A stretch of DNA of 64,000 bases from Mytilisepta virgata (lineage: Eukaryota; Mollusca; Bivalvia; Mytilida; Mytilidae): positions 28,648,501-28,712,500 of the forward strand of contig CM051518.1 in the NCBI GenBank assembly GCA_028015205.1, in the 5' to 3' direction. The notes below the pieces were generated by a model. The model was given only the letters and a program-made list of their open reading frames with translations. It did not search any database and was not told where the DNA came from. Positions 45,961-58,100 of the stretch are shown piece by piece (the stretch's first letter is position 1; every line of letters begins with the position of its first letter). The position numbers and the translations under genes were made by a program.

Positions 45961-47559
45961 TCTTCTTCTTTTCCGCGATCACTATAACAAAAGTGTCGCG
46001 ACATATCTTTATGATACTTGGTACCATTATTCGGTCATACTCTGACTCGCTTTGACTGACCCTGCGAAACCGATCTATATTTAGTAACGGAGTTATCTGC
46101 CCGACATTCAAAAACCTTGTTTGCAGATAAACTCAGAAACCGTAACCGTTATCAAAAATCTGAAGCGGGGGAAATGTTGCTACACTCCTGGTCATGATTC
46201 GTCACGCAAAAAAAAAAATTTCGATCAACTTCCTGGTTACGCGTTTTTGACTCGAAAAGTGTCGCGACTCGTCAAATTTTTTTTCTTCAAAACGGTTAGT
46301 CCTAGAGACTTGGGACCTTCACCAATCATCTTAGGTGACATATGTTGCATCCAAAAATGTCAAGGTCAAATTTCATCGTTGACCTTGGCCTTTGACCTTA
46401 GACCTTGTTAGCGAAATAACTCAGAAACCGTAAGAGATAGCTGATGAAGTATATTGGGAAAAATGTTTATCATGTCAAGATCTCAATTTGTCTCAGTGGA
46501 TCTCAAGTTGTATGATGACTCCTTATAGGAGTTACTGCCCTTGACACATGTTTGTTTCATGCTATATCTCTAAAACCATTATAGATATGAAGAAACTGTT
46601 AATACAAAAAAAGATCAGTTTCAAAAGATCTACATTTTAGTAGCAAGGTCAAAAGTCAGAGATCAAGGTCATCGAAAAATCCCTTAGCAACCGATTGAAA
46701 AGTACCTAGCAACCATATATATTTATACTCGGGACCCTTTTATAGATCTGTAGAGGTGAAAATGGAAGGTCACGGATCAAGGTCATTGAAAAAGTCCTTA
46801 GCAACCGATGGAAAAGTACCTAGCAACCATATATATTTATGATCAGCATCCTGTTTTAGAGCTGTAGAGGTGAAAATGAAAGGTCAAGGGTCAAGGTCAT
46901 TGGTAAAGTCCTTAGCAACCGATGGAAAAGTACCTAGCAACCATATATATTTATGTTCAGGACTCTATTTTAGAGCTGTAGAGATCAAAATGGAAGGTCA
47001 AGGGTCAAGGTCATCGAAAAAACCCTTAGCAACTGATTGAAAAGTACCTAGCAACCATATATGTTATGCCCAGGACCCTATTATAGAGCTGTAAAGGTGA
47101 AATGGAATGTCAAGGTCATTTAAAAAGACCTTAGCAACCAATGGAAAAGTACCTAGCAACCATATATATTTATGTTCAGAATCCTATTTTAGAGCTGTAG
47201 AGGTAAAAATGGAAGGTCAAGGGTCAAGGTCATTGAAAAAGTCCTTAGCAACCGATGGAAAAGTACCTAGCAACCATATATATTTTTGTTCAGGACCCTA
47301 TTTTACAGTTGTTGAGATCAAAATGGAAGGTCAAAGTCAAGGTCATAGAAAAAGTCATTAGCAACCGATGTAAAAGTACCTAGCAACCATATATATCTAT
47401 GTTCAGGAATCTCTTTCAGAGCTGTAGAGGTTAAATCAAAGGTCAGTGGTCAAGGTCATGTCGACGGCATCCTATATTTTGACTAATATCCTTAGCAACT
47501 GAGGATTAAAAGGTCAATTTGACACGGGAAAGACCTTGCAATTGTTCTCTGAACAATTG
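45961..47559 (+). repeat. Array body B3, diverged from about 46370
   Basis: Starts like B1 and B2 (TCTTCTTCTTTTCCGCGA) but lacks the segment corresponding to about 42640-43050 of B1. It then continues with the same TAGCAACC/AGGTCA modules and ends in the hairpin 47539-47559. Confidence 0.85.
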
Positions 47560-47570
47560 TCTTTTTAATT

Positions 47571-47654
47571 AAGGTCTTTCCCACTACAGTGGAAAGACCT
47601 TATTGTATTTCTTCTGATTATTATTAGGTCTTTCCACTTTCCGTGGAAAGACCT
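47571..47654 (+). repeat. Two hairpin units, types 2 and 3
   Basis: 47571-47601 is a type 2 unit. 47626-47654 is a variant (AGGTCTTTCCAC against GTGGAAAGACCT, loop TTTCC) followed by TTTGCTTTTGTTCTG. A T run of more than 30 bases follows at about 47668-47706. Confidence 0.85.
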
Positions 47655-47659
47655 TTTGC

Positions 47660-47671
47660 TTTTGTTCTGAT

Positions 47672-47706
<35 letters not shown>

Positions 47707-49563
47707 CTTCTGCCGTCTAGGATGTTTTTTTGTTACTTGACATATCGAAAGGATTTTTGGCCCATGGTATCGTACAGTGATTGCGATTTCACCATTGACC
47801 CTGTGTAACCGAACACTTTTTTTTATAGGAGTTATCTCCCCGCGTCCTCCTTTTCTTGTTATCGCTATATCTCTAAAACCGTAAAAGATATCGACCCAAA
47901 ATCTTTTGCAATGTCTTCAGTGTATCTGTGCGCAACTTTGTTCAATTTGGTCGGAAGGGATCTGACGACATTTCATAGGAGTTATTTCCCTTCAAACGAC
48001 TTTCACTTTTGGTGTATCATACAAATTGTTATTTAGAGTTGAGGTATCAACATGAAACTTTGTATTTAGGGTCCATGACCCCTAACAAGTAAAATGAGGT
48101 CAAGGTCAAAGGTCAAGGTCAAGTTCTAAATTTTGACTTTTGCTTGTTATCGCTTCTCCTCTGAAACGGTAAAAGATAGCTGATAAAATGTAATGGAGAA
48201 AATGTTAAGGACGTTGAGACCTTGATTTGTTACATTTGCATAAAAGTTGTATGACGTCATTTTATAGGCGTAATTGCCGTTAGAACGTTTAAATTTGCGG
48301 TTTTTCGTTTATTTCTCAACAATGGTACATGATAAAGGCACGGGGTCTTTTGTTTTGACATCAAGGATTGATAACCTTCAAATTGGCATCAAGGTCAAAG
48401 GTCAAGGTCAAGTTCTAAATTTTGACTTTTGCTTGTTATCGCTTCTCCTCTGAAACGGTAAAAGATAGCTGATAAAATGTAAAGGAGAAAATGTTAAGGA
48501 CGTTGAGACCTAGCTTTGTTACATTTGCGAAAAAGTTGTATGACGTCATTTTATAGGCGTAATTGCCCCTAGAACGTTTAAATTTTCGTTTTTCGTTTAT
48601 TTCTCAACAATGGTACATGATAAAGGCATGGGGTCTTTTGTTTTAACATCAGGGATTGATAACCTTCAAATTGGCATCAAGGTCAAAGGTCAAGGTCAAG
48701 TTCTATTATTTGACATTTGCTTGTTATCACTACTCCTCTGAAATGGTTGTAGATAGCCAAGGAAATGTAATGGTGGAAATGTTTAGGACATTGATGCGCA
48801 ACTTTGTTACATTTGAGTTAAAGTTGTATGACGTCATCTTTTGAGAGTAATTGCGCCTAGAACGTTCAAACTTAAGGTTTTTCGTTTATAACTTGACAAT
48901 GGTACATAATAATGGCATGGGGTCTTCTAAAATGACCTCAACGACCAATGACCTTGAAAAATGTCACAAGGTCAAAGGTCAAGGTCATGACCTATATTAT
49001 GTATTTTGCATTTTTTCACACTTTATAAGTTTTTTTCAGATTTTTAAAGCAATTAAAGCTATTGAAAGCGTGAAATTCAGGCACTACTTTTGATGACGTC
49101 ATTTCTGGCAACGTTATTATTTCTGTAGACGTTTTTAGACGTTTTGGATATATTGGAATGTTAATTAATGTGACAATGTTACAACCCATGAAAACGTCTA
49201 GAATTGTCAATTTATAAGGTCACATTAATGACGTTTTTGATGTTTATAGTGCAAAACAGTATAATTCATCACAAACATTTAGTTAACCAGAAATAAACAT
49301 TTTTCTTTGTTATTCAAACTGGCAGTCCATATATTTTTTTAACATTTGTGAAATTACCTATCATATCAAACCAGAAGTGATATTTGTAATACGGGAAGTA
49401 GCCTAATACCTCCCTTATTTCAGTACATAGAACCATATATCCTTGAAATCACTGGAAAGTTTAGCTATGCTCTAAAACCAACAATTACATTTTAAACCTC
49501 ATTTTTTTATCATTCAATCTGCAATTGAGGTGGAAAGACCTTCAATTGTTCTCTGAACAATTG
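47660..49563 (+). repeat. Array body C (288-bp modules)
   Basis: After a long T run it starts TTCTTCTGCCGTC and ends at the hairpin 49543-49563, preceded by GTGGAAAGACCTT. Internally three modules of about 288 bp (repeats of TTTGACTTTTGCTTGTTATC near 48131, 48420 and, diverged, 48708) each carry AAGGTCAAAGGTCAAGGTCA. It is related to body A. Confidence 0.8.
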
Positions 49564-49578
49564 GTTTTTAATTATTAT

Positions 49579-51485
49579 TCTTCTTCTTTTCCGCGGTCAC
49601 TATAACAAAAGTGTCGCGACATATCTTTACGATACTTGGTACCATTATTCGGTCATACTCTGACTCGCTTTGACTGACCCTGCGAAACCGATCTATTTTT
49701 AGTAACGGAGTTATCTGCCCGACATTCAAAAACCTTGTTTGCAGATAAACTCAGAAACCGTAACCGTTATCAAAAATCTGAAGCGGGGGAAATGTTGCTA
49801 GACTCCTGGTCATGATTCGTCACGCAAAAAAAAACATTTCGATCAACTTCCTGGTTACGCGTTTTTGACTCGAAAAGTGTCGCGACTCGTCAAAATTTTT
49901 TTCTTCAAAACGGTTAGTCCTAGAGACTTGGGACCTTCACCAATCATCCTGGATGACATATGTTGCATTCAAAAATGTCAATGTCAAAGGTCAAATCTCA
50001 AGGTCAGAGGTCATTGTACACCTTGTTATCAGGTTAACTCAAAAACCATACAAAATTTAAGCAGACATGTAATGGGGAAAATACTTGTCTCATTTAGACC
50101 TTTATTTGATATAGAGGGTCAAACCCTGTACGACAAACGGTTTTCGAGTTATAGCCCTTAACGCGTTTCGGCTAAATGGTTTTTGGCCTATAACTTGAAA
50201 ATGGTTCGAGATAACATAGTAAACATATGGATTATTGGTGACCGTCAACTTATTCCCTTCAATTTAAAATCAAACTCGATTGGCTAATGGCGGCCATTTT
50301 CAAAATGGCCGACACTGTAAACAGTTTTTGTGGAAAAGCACGTAAACCGTACAAAATTGAAGCAGACAATACATGGGAAAATTGTTCGTCACGTCGAAAT
50401 CTACAAAAAAGTCTTCAGGACCGAAACCGTAAGTTCTACGATGACTCCTTAAAGAGTTACTGCCCCTGACGTATGTTTGTTTTATACTATATCTCGAAAA
50501 CCATTATAGATATGAAGAAAATGTTAATACAAAAAAAGATCAGTTACAAAAGATCTACATTTTAGTACAAAGGTCAAAAGTCAGATATCAAGGTCATCCA
50601 AAAAGCCCTTAGCAACCGATGGAAAAGTACCTAGCAACCATATATATTTATGTTCAGGATCATATTATAGAGCCATAGAGGTCAAAATGGAAGGTCAAGG
50701 GTCAAGGTCATCGAAAAAGTCCTTAGTAACCGACGGAAAAGTACCTAGCAACCATATATATTTATGCTGAGGATCATATTATAGAGCCATAGAGGTCAAA
50801 ATTGAAGGTCAAGGATCAAGGTCATTGAAAAAGTCCTTAGCAACCGATGGAAAAGTACCTAGCAACCATATATATTTATGCTCAGGATCATATTATAGAG
50901 CCATAGAGGTCAAAATGGAAGGTCAAAATCAAGGTCATTGAAAAAGTCCTTAGCAACCGATGGAAAAGTACCTAGCAACCATATATATTTCTGTTCAGGA
51001 CTCTATTTTAGAGCTGTAGAGATCAAAATGGAAGGTCAAGGTCATCGAAAAAGCCCTTAGCAACCGATTGAAAAGTACCTAGCAACCATATATATTTATG
51101 TTCAGAATCCTGATTTAGAGCTGTAGAGGTGAAAATGGAAGGTCAAGGGTCAAGGTCAATGAAAAAGTCCTTAGCAACCGATAGAAAAGTACCTAGCAAC
51201 CATATATATTTATGTTCAGGACCCTATTTTAGAGCTGTAGAGATCAAAATGGAAGGTCATGATCAAGGTCATAGAAAAAGTCATTAGCAACCGATGTAAA
51301 AGTACCTAGCAACCATATATATCTATGTTCAGGAACCTCTTTCAGAGCTGTAGAGGTCAAATCAAAGGTCAATGGTCAAGGTCATGGTGACAGAGTCCTA
51401 TATTTTGACTAATATCCTTAGCAACTGAGGATTAAAAGGTCAATTTGACACGGGAAAGACCTTGCAATTGTTCTCTGAACAATTG
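49579..51485 (+). repeat. Array body B4, near-identical to B2
   Basis: Same order and terminal hairpin (51465-51485) as B2, including the additional module absent from B1, so B2 and B4 are each other's closest copies. Only scattered substitutions separate them. Confidence 0.88.
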
Positions 51486-51495
51486 TCTTTTTATT

Positions 51496-51658
51496 AAGGT
51501 CTTTCCCACTACAGTGGAAAGACCTTATTGTATTTCTTCTGATTATTATTATTAAGGTCTTTCCCACTACAGTGGAAAGACCTTATTGTATTTCTTCTGA
51601 TTATTATTATTAAGGTCTTTCCCTTTGCAGAAGGAAAGACCTTACTGTATTTCTTATG

Positions 51659-51696
<38 letters not shown>

Positions 51697-51726
51697 GGTC
51701 TTTCCCTTTGCAGAAGGAAAGACCTT
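51496..51726 (+). repeat. Four hairpin units, types 2 and 4
   Basis: Type 2 units lie at 51496-51526 and 51554-51584. Type 4 units (AAGGTCTTTCC, CTTTGCAGAAG centre, GGAAAGACCTT) lie at 51612-51643 and 51695-51726, followed by ACTGTATTTCTTATG. The units are separated by ATT triplets. Confidence 0.88.
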
Positions 51727-51759
51727 ACTGTATTTCTTATGATTATTATTATTATTATT

Positions 51760-54002
51760 ATTTTTTTTTTTCTGCCGCAGATGTCAAAAAAGTGTCGCGA
51801 CTTATCATTACGAAACTTAGTACTATTAAACGACACTACTTGGGCTCGACTTGAGTCGGCCTGCGAAACCGATCTATTTTTAGTAACAGAGTTATCTGCC
51901 CCAGACCGTAAAACCTTGTGTGCAGATTAACTCAAAAACCGTAACCGTTATCAAAAATCTGAAGTGGGGAAAATGTTGCTCCACTCCTGGACATGATTCG
52001 TCATGCAAAAAAAAATGTTCTGATCGACTTCCTGGTTACGTGTTTTTGACCCGAAAAGTGTCGCGACACGTTAAATTTTTTTTCTTCAAAACGGTAAGTC
52101 CTAGAGACTTGGGACCTTCACCAATCATCCTGGATGACATATGTTGCATTCAAAAATGTCAAGGTCAAAGGTCAAATCTCAAGGTCAGAGGTCATGGTAC
52201 ACCTTGTTATCAGGTTAACTCAAAAACCATACAAAATTTAAGCAGACATGTAATGGGGAAAATACTTGTCTCATTTAGACCTTTATTTGATATAAGGGTC
52301 GAACCCTGTACGACAAACGGTTTTCGAGTTATAGCCCTTAACGCGTTTCGGCTAAATGGTTTTTGGCCTATAACTTGAAAATGGTTCGAGATAACATAGT
52401 AAACATATGGGTTATTGGTGACCGTCAACTTATTCCCTTCAATTTAAAATCAAACTTGATTGGCTAATGGCGGCCATTTTCAAAATGGCCGACACTAAAC
52501 AGTTTTTGTGGAAAAGCACGTAAACCGTACAAAATTGAAGCAGACAATACATGGGAAAATTGTTCGTCACGTCGAAATCTACAAAAAAGTCTTCAGGACC
52601 GAAACCGTAAAACTTGTCGTTTTTGAGTTATTGCACTTGATTTGTATGTTAAAACTGGTTTTTTGCTTATAACTTTTAAACCTTAAGAGATAGTATAAAC
52701 AATACAGAACGAAAAATGACCCCAGGGACAAAATCTACAAAATGAGCCCAAGAAGTGTATGATTCGGTTGAGCGGTTTCAAAATGGCGGCCAAATGAAGT
52801 TTCGCGAAACAGGTTTTTGGACAATAACTTTAAAACCGTAAAAGATAGTATAACAAATATGTGTATGAAAAATGACTGTCTTGAAAAGACCTACAATTTG
52901 AGTCCAAGAAGTGGTTGATTCGGTTGACTGGTTTCAAAATGGCAACCGAAACATGGTTTCGCGAAATGCATTTTTTGCCAATAATTTGAAAACTGTAACA
53001 GATAGTATAGTAAACATATATACTTATATGAATCAGTATCCAAAGAGCTACAATTTGAGTCCCAGGTCAAAGGTCAAGAGCATTCCCTAGCAACAAGGTA
53101 ATGTTAAAGAAAAGTCCATAGCAACCATATATATTCTTAACCAAGACTACCTTCTGAGTTTACAGGTAAGTTTTCTTAACCGGAAGTGACCTTTTGTTCA
53201 TAGCAACCGACATGAAAGTCCTTAGCAACCATATATATTCTTAACCAAGACTACCTTGTGAGTTTACAGGTTAATTTTCTTAACCGGAAGTGACCTTATG
53301 TCCATAGCAACTGACATGAAAGTCCTTAGCAACCATATATATTCTCAACCAAGACTACCTTCTGAGTTTACAGGTAAGTTTTCTTAACCGGTAGTGACCT
53401 TTTGCCTATAGCAACCGACATGAAAGTCCTTAGCAACCATGTATATTTTCAACAAAGACTACTTACTGAGTTTACAGGTAAGTTTTCTTAACCGGAAGTG
53501 ACCTTTTGTCCATAGCAACCGACATGAAAGTGCATAGCAACCATATATATTCTTAACCAAGACTACCTTCTGAGTTTACAGGTAAGTTTTCTTACCCGGA
53601 AGTGACCTTTTGTCCATAGCAACTCAACCATGTTTTCTGATTCTAGGCAGGTCACTCTTTATGGTGAACTTTTGTCCATAGCAACTGACATGACCTTTTG
53701 GCCATAGCAACTGACATGAAAGTCCATAGCAACCATCTATATTCTTAACCAAGACTACCTTCACAGTTTATAGGTATGTTTTTCTAACCAGAATCCATAG
53801 CAACTGACATAAAAGTCATTAGCAACCATACATTTTCTGACTCTTGGTCCCTTGCTCTTTATTCTTGTATCTATTTTGTGACTGGCAGTATCATTACTGT
53901 CCATTAACCATGACCTAATTTGTCCATCAATTACAACTGTTCAACTTTTCAAAGTAACTGGCTTGGCAATTTTAGAAATTGCTCAGCCAATTGGTTGAAC
54001 AG
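51760..54002 (+). repeat. Array body D with 104-bp modules and complex end hairpin
   Basis: It starts TTTTTCTGCCGCAG and follows B1/B2 closely to about 52600, then diverges. From about 53090 it is a tandem array with a 104-bp period (CATGAAAGTC near 53211, 53315, 53419 and 53523), each unit carrying TAGCAACC, ACCGGAAGTGACCTT and GAGTTTACAGGTAAG. It ends in a nested fold at 53937-54002: CTGTTCAAC with GTTGAACAG outside, and GCAATTT with AAATTGC inside. Confidence 0.75.
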
Positions 54003-54955
54003 ATGAAAGCAGTAGAGAAGGTAGAAGCAGTGCAGTGCAATAAATTAAATATCTTACCAACTGGATTTTTCTTGTCTTAACACTAACTATAGGTAGGGAA
54101 ATCCCTCACATTTGTTCTCATAACAAGCAAGCATGTACATCACGTACAAAAAAATAAGATGTATCTTAAGCTACTTATGGGAAAATCTACTCATTATCCT
54201 ATTTTAACCTTTATAACAAGCTTTTAATTGAACAGCTCATTAAATATCGGTAAAGAAACAAAAGGATACCATAGCCCTCTTAGGTGTTTCTGCAAAGTCT
54301 AGAAAATGACAGCTGTTGAGGTTATTTCTTCAAAAGATTTTACCTACTGACGCGGGGCCACCAGGCAATCTGCCCACTTTTGCACCAGCATAGAAATATA
54401 ATGCCTGGAGAGGGAATCGAACCCTCTTACGTCAAGTGTTAAAGTGTGTATCAGAGTCATATCAACATTTTGTACTATATAAGACCATAAAATTCAGCGT
54501 TAGAAATACATGTAAGTGCTTGCCCCCATAAGTAAAAGTCTATAACCACTTGCCCGTTTAATGATTTTCTGCTAAGAAATAGTTGCAATGACATGTTTTC
54601 TTTATTGTGAAGTGCAAGTTCAATATGCATTACTGCTTGTCCGCTGGGCAATTTTTTACAATAATTTATTTCTAACATAATATTAAATTTTTATTGGCAG
54701 GTTTTTTCCAGCAAGTGTTCTTCTCTACCTTACGTCTCCAAAAATTATGGGTCTTTCTGTACTTGGTAGTGTGTGCGTGTTTTGATGTTTTAACACCCTT
54801 TATCGACTGTCCTTGCCGATGTACTTGATAGTAACCTTGCAACAAAATGTCTAAAAATTGTCCAATAAACCATGAAGAGAGTACTTCTGTGTTTTGTAAA
54901 CTGAAATACATGATTAACCTGAAAAAAACATATATGCACCAGAGCCCTGTTAGCT
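54003..54955. other. Spacer between repeat array and Helitron
   Basis: No gene is recognised. It contains a B-box-like tRNA remnant (54385-54430). Confidence 0.45.
54385..54430 (-). mobile_element. tRNA-like 3' half, possible SINE remnant
   Basis: On the minus strand GAGGGTTCGATTCCCTC is a perfect T arm with a B box, followed by TCCAGGCA, a plausible acceptor strand. No matching D arm or anticodon arm is found upstream, so it is at best a fragment of a tRNA-derived element. Confidence 0.3.
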
Positions 54956-54994
54956 ACTTGTGCAAAGTATAATCTATTTATACTTTCCACAAGT
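54956..54994 (-). terminator. Strong hairpin, candidate Helitron 3' end
   Basis: ACTTGTGCAAAGTATA and TATACTTTCCACAAGT form a 16-bp stem with one C-C mismatch and a 7-nt loop, 138 bp beyond the ORF stop. On the minus strand CTAA follows two bases later. A subterminal 3' hairpin is a defining feature of Helitrons; the exact end is not fixed. Confidence 0.55.
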
Positions 54995-55132
54995 ACCCAC
55001 CTCCCACGACGAGGACGTAGGGTTGGATTTTTGGGAGGCAAATATTTTTATAATTTTTTTGTAAAATATAAATGTATTGTGTATAGTCAAAATCATGCTA
55101 TACCTTAAAAAAACGGCTGAAACATTGCATAC

Positions 55133-58100
55133 TTAAGTTTTTATCTTGACAAGAATTGCCTCATGGTAACTATAGTACATTGGCAACACTTTAACTACTA
55201 TTGGACATATTCCTTTACAGTAAACATGGTCAATCAGTGTTCCACCTTCTGTTGTTGGTTTAGTCACACATTGCCTAAATCCAACTGATTCCATGTAGTC
55301 AAAGACAGTTGTATCACCTCTCAAAATGTTTTGATTAAAATCACCTAATACAATTACTTTTTCCGATTCAAGCATTAACCATTGAACAAGAAGTCGAAAA
55401 TTGACCATGAAATCAGTAATAGGGTACTTTTGAGTCCTGTAAACAGTTGCAATGATAACATCCAAACTAATAACTTTGAACACGAAGCATTCTAGATTTT
55501 CAAATGGCAGTTTAACATTTTCAAACAAAATTCCTTCTTTTAAGAACACACCAACGCCTCCATGATGCATTTTCTTTAACGATGCATATAACATAGTGTT
55601 TGCATTGAATGCATCAGATCTTGAAATATGCTCAAATGTATGTTCATTAAGATCACAATTCATTTCCTTTTGTAACCAGGTTTCTGTCAGGCAAATGAAG
55701 TCCACATTCCCAACAACAGGGTTTCTTTTCAAGTCTTCTATATGATTTAACAACCCTTCGATGTTGTGATACAAAATTGACATGGTATTACTTTCTGGTG
55801 TTTCTTCAACCTCATCTATAAACTTTTTCATTTTCACGACACCACTTGCAATGTCAGGATCACAAAAGATCTTTTTTTTTAGTACCTTCTCTTCTATGTC
55901 ATTAATGAACAAACCATCAAGAGAAGTCACTCGGCTAAGTGCAACATATGCCTGACCACATGCAAAGCATTTGTTCAAGTCAATAACACATTTCTCTACA
56001 GTTAAACCTTGAACTTTGTGAATAGTACAACCCCAAGCAAGCTGTAAAGGATATTGTTTTCTACTCCCATTTCTTTTAGGAATATCTTCTGTAGACGGTT
56101 CAATGCCAATACATCTTTTCCCACTAATAGTTTTTTGAACAGCTGCATTTTTTCCAACATTATCATTATCAAAGTTAACAAATATAATTTGCGGCAAAGT
56201 GTTTTGTGTATTTTGTACAATTTCCATTATTGTTCCTATTACACCATTAACTAGACCATCCTTAGTATCAATGTTTTTGATCAACATAACTCTGGCCCCT
56301 ACTCCTAGAAGCAGTGAAGATTGTAGTTGAAGGTCTTTTTCTGGGAAATGTGAAGCTTTTCTAATAAGTTGACCACTGGCTTTCACCTTCTGATAGTCTT
56401 CAGATTCCAGGAGTTTAACTTCTGTTCCAAGTTTCATAACCATATCATTATTGTGAGATCTAATTTCATCATTTGTTGCAAAGATATGCAAAGCATCTTC
56501 TGGTCCCTGTTTAATTCTACTTTTCAATACTTCTATGTCATTCTGGCCAAGTTCATTGTCCTTTGTCCTAATTCTTAACCTGTTAAGAACTTCTGCAAAT
56601 TGACTATTGTTTTTTTGTCGCATGACCTCATCTAATTCCACAACTTCAAATAACTCATTCCATAATTGATTCATGGGGTTGGATGGATCGTCTACATACA
56701 ATTTGTCAGATTTCTTTGTTTTAACTGGTGGTAACTGATAGAAATCACCAACTGCAATAACTGACACACCTCCAAACAAACTGTCTTCAGGCATTTTCTT
56801 TATTTGTCTCAAACGTTGATGGATGAAAAATAGTAGTCTTTTATTGACCATTGAGATTTCATCAATAATGATGACTTTCAGAGACTCCAGTTTTGATCTC
56901 AATGTATTGATCTTGTCTTCACTTAAAAGGGCATGGTCCATTGTAAGATGTTTATATATACCTAATGCACTGTGGATTGTTGTTCCCGAGATATTGAAAG
57001 CTGCAGTACCTGTAGGAGCTGTTAACAAAACAGAAATGTCTTCTGGGTTTTCTTGTATTCTAGAAAGTATCCTAGACATTTCATAATACAGACATTTTAT
57101 CAAATGGCTTTTTCCAGTTCCACCTCCACCAGTTACAAAAACATGAAAAGGTTCTACATTTTCTCCATTTGCTTTCTGTAAGCACCAGTGCCTTATCTTG
57201 TAAAAAACTTCTCTTTGCTTATGATTCATATTCTGCAGTAAAGGAATAACTTCATTCTTAGGCAACAAAGTGGTTGTTAGAAGATTTGTTCCAATGGGTG
57301 CATCATGCTGATTAAGATCAGGTATTGTTTCCTCCGACATATCTTCATCAGCTGTAGATGTTGTACCTTCCAAGTTACATTCAATTCTTTCTGATTCAGC
57401 CTCAGGACAAAGTTGAGCCCATGCATCTTCTTGATATCCTCTCTGTTCTAGATCTCTTTCAGCATTTTCCAAAGCTTTACCAACTTTCACATATCTAGCT
57501 TTGTTGCTTTCAACAATACTTAGTACATCAACAATTTGTTCATTGCTGCCCAATTTAACAGACCCATTATAGTAGAACTGTTCATAACTCTCAAACTGTG
57601 CAGGTTTCAAGTGCTGATCTACTCTGTATGGTAAAAACAATTGAAGCATACTTTGATAGTATTTCTCTGGTGCTGTTTCTGAGGAAAATCTAGGGTATCT
57701 AATTATAGCAGGATCAGTTCGAGTTCTCTTTCTGATGTATCCAAGGTTTTTGCCAAGCTTGAAAGTGGTTTCCTGATTTATTTTTTTAGGAACTTGTGAT
57801 CTGGCAAGGACACTGAAGTCAGAACAAAACTCAGCTAAACACATATTTTCAAATTTTTCATTTGCAGGTCTTGCTTTGTATCGATCTACAATGTTTGTCA
57901 TCCACATGGATTCATCATCTGTTTCATCTTCAGTATCATTGTTACTTTGAACTTTACTACATATTTTCTGTGCATGCTGTGCTCTTTTAATGTCTTTTAA
58001 CGGAATACTCATTCTACTTGGATTTAAACCTATTGGTATAAACTCCACTTTTCTAGAACATCCCTTTAAACTTAGTCCAGTAACTCTATAAACTGCTTCT

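Noticed and set aside
42499..52378. Recurring small open frames (60-152 codons) in the B bodies as a conserved gene family
   Set aside because: The copies are nearly identical in DNA because of recent duplication, include frameshifted ends, read through AGGTCA repeats and lack any protein motif. Conservation is not codon-structured as far as I can see.
54385..54430. tRNA gene
   Set aside because: Only the T arm and acceptor 3' strand are convincing; no D or anticodon arm fits upstream.
54790..55041. Minus-strand frame of 83 codons downstream of the Helitron ORF
   Set aside because: It overlaps the terminal hairpin of the Helitron and shows no protein motif; more likely fortuitous.
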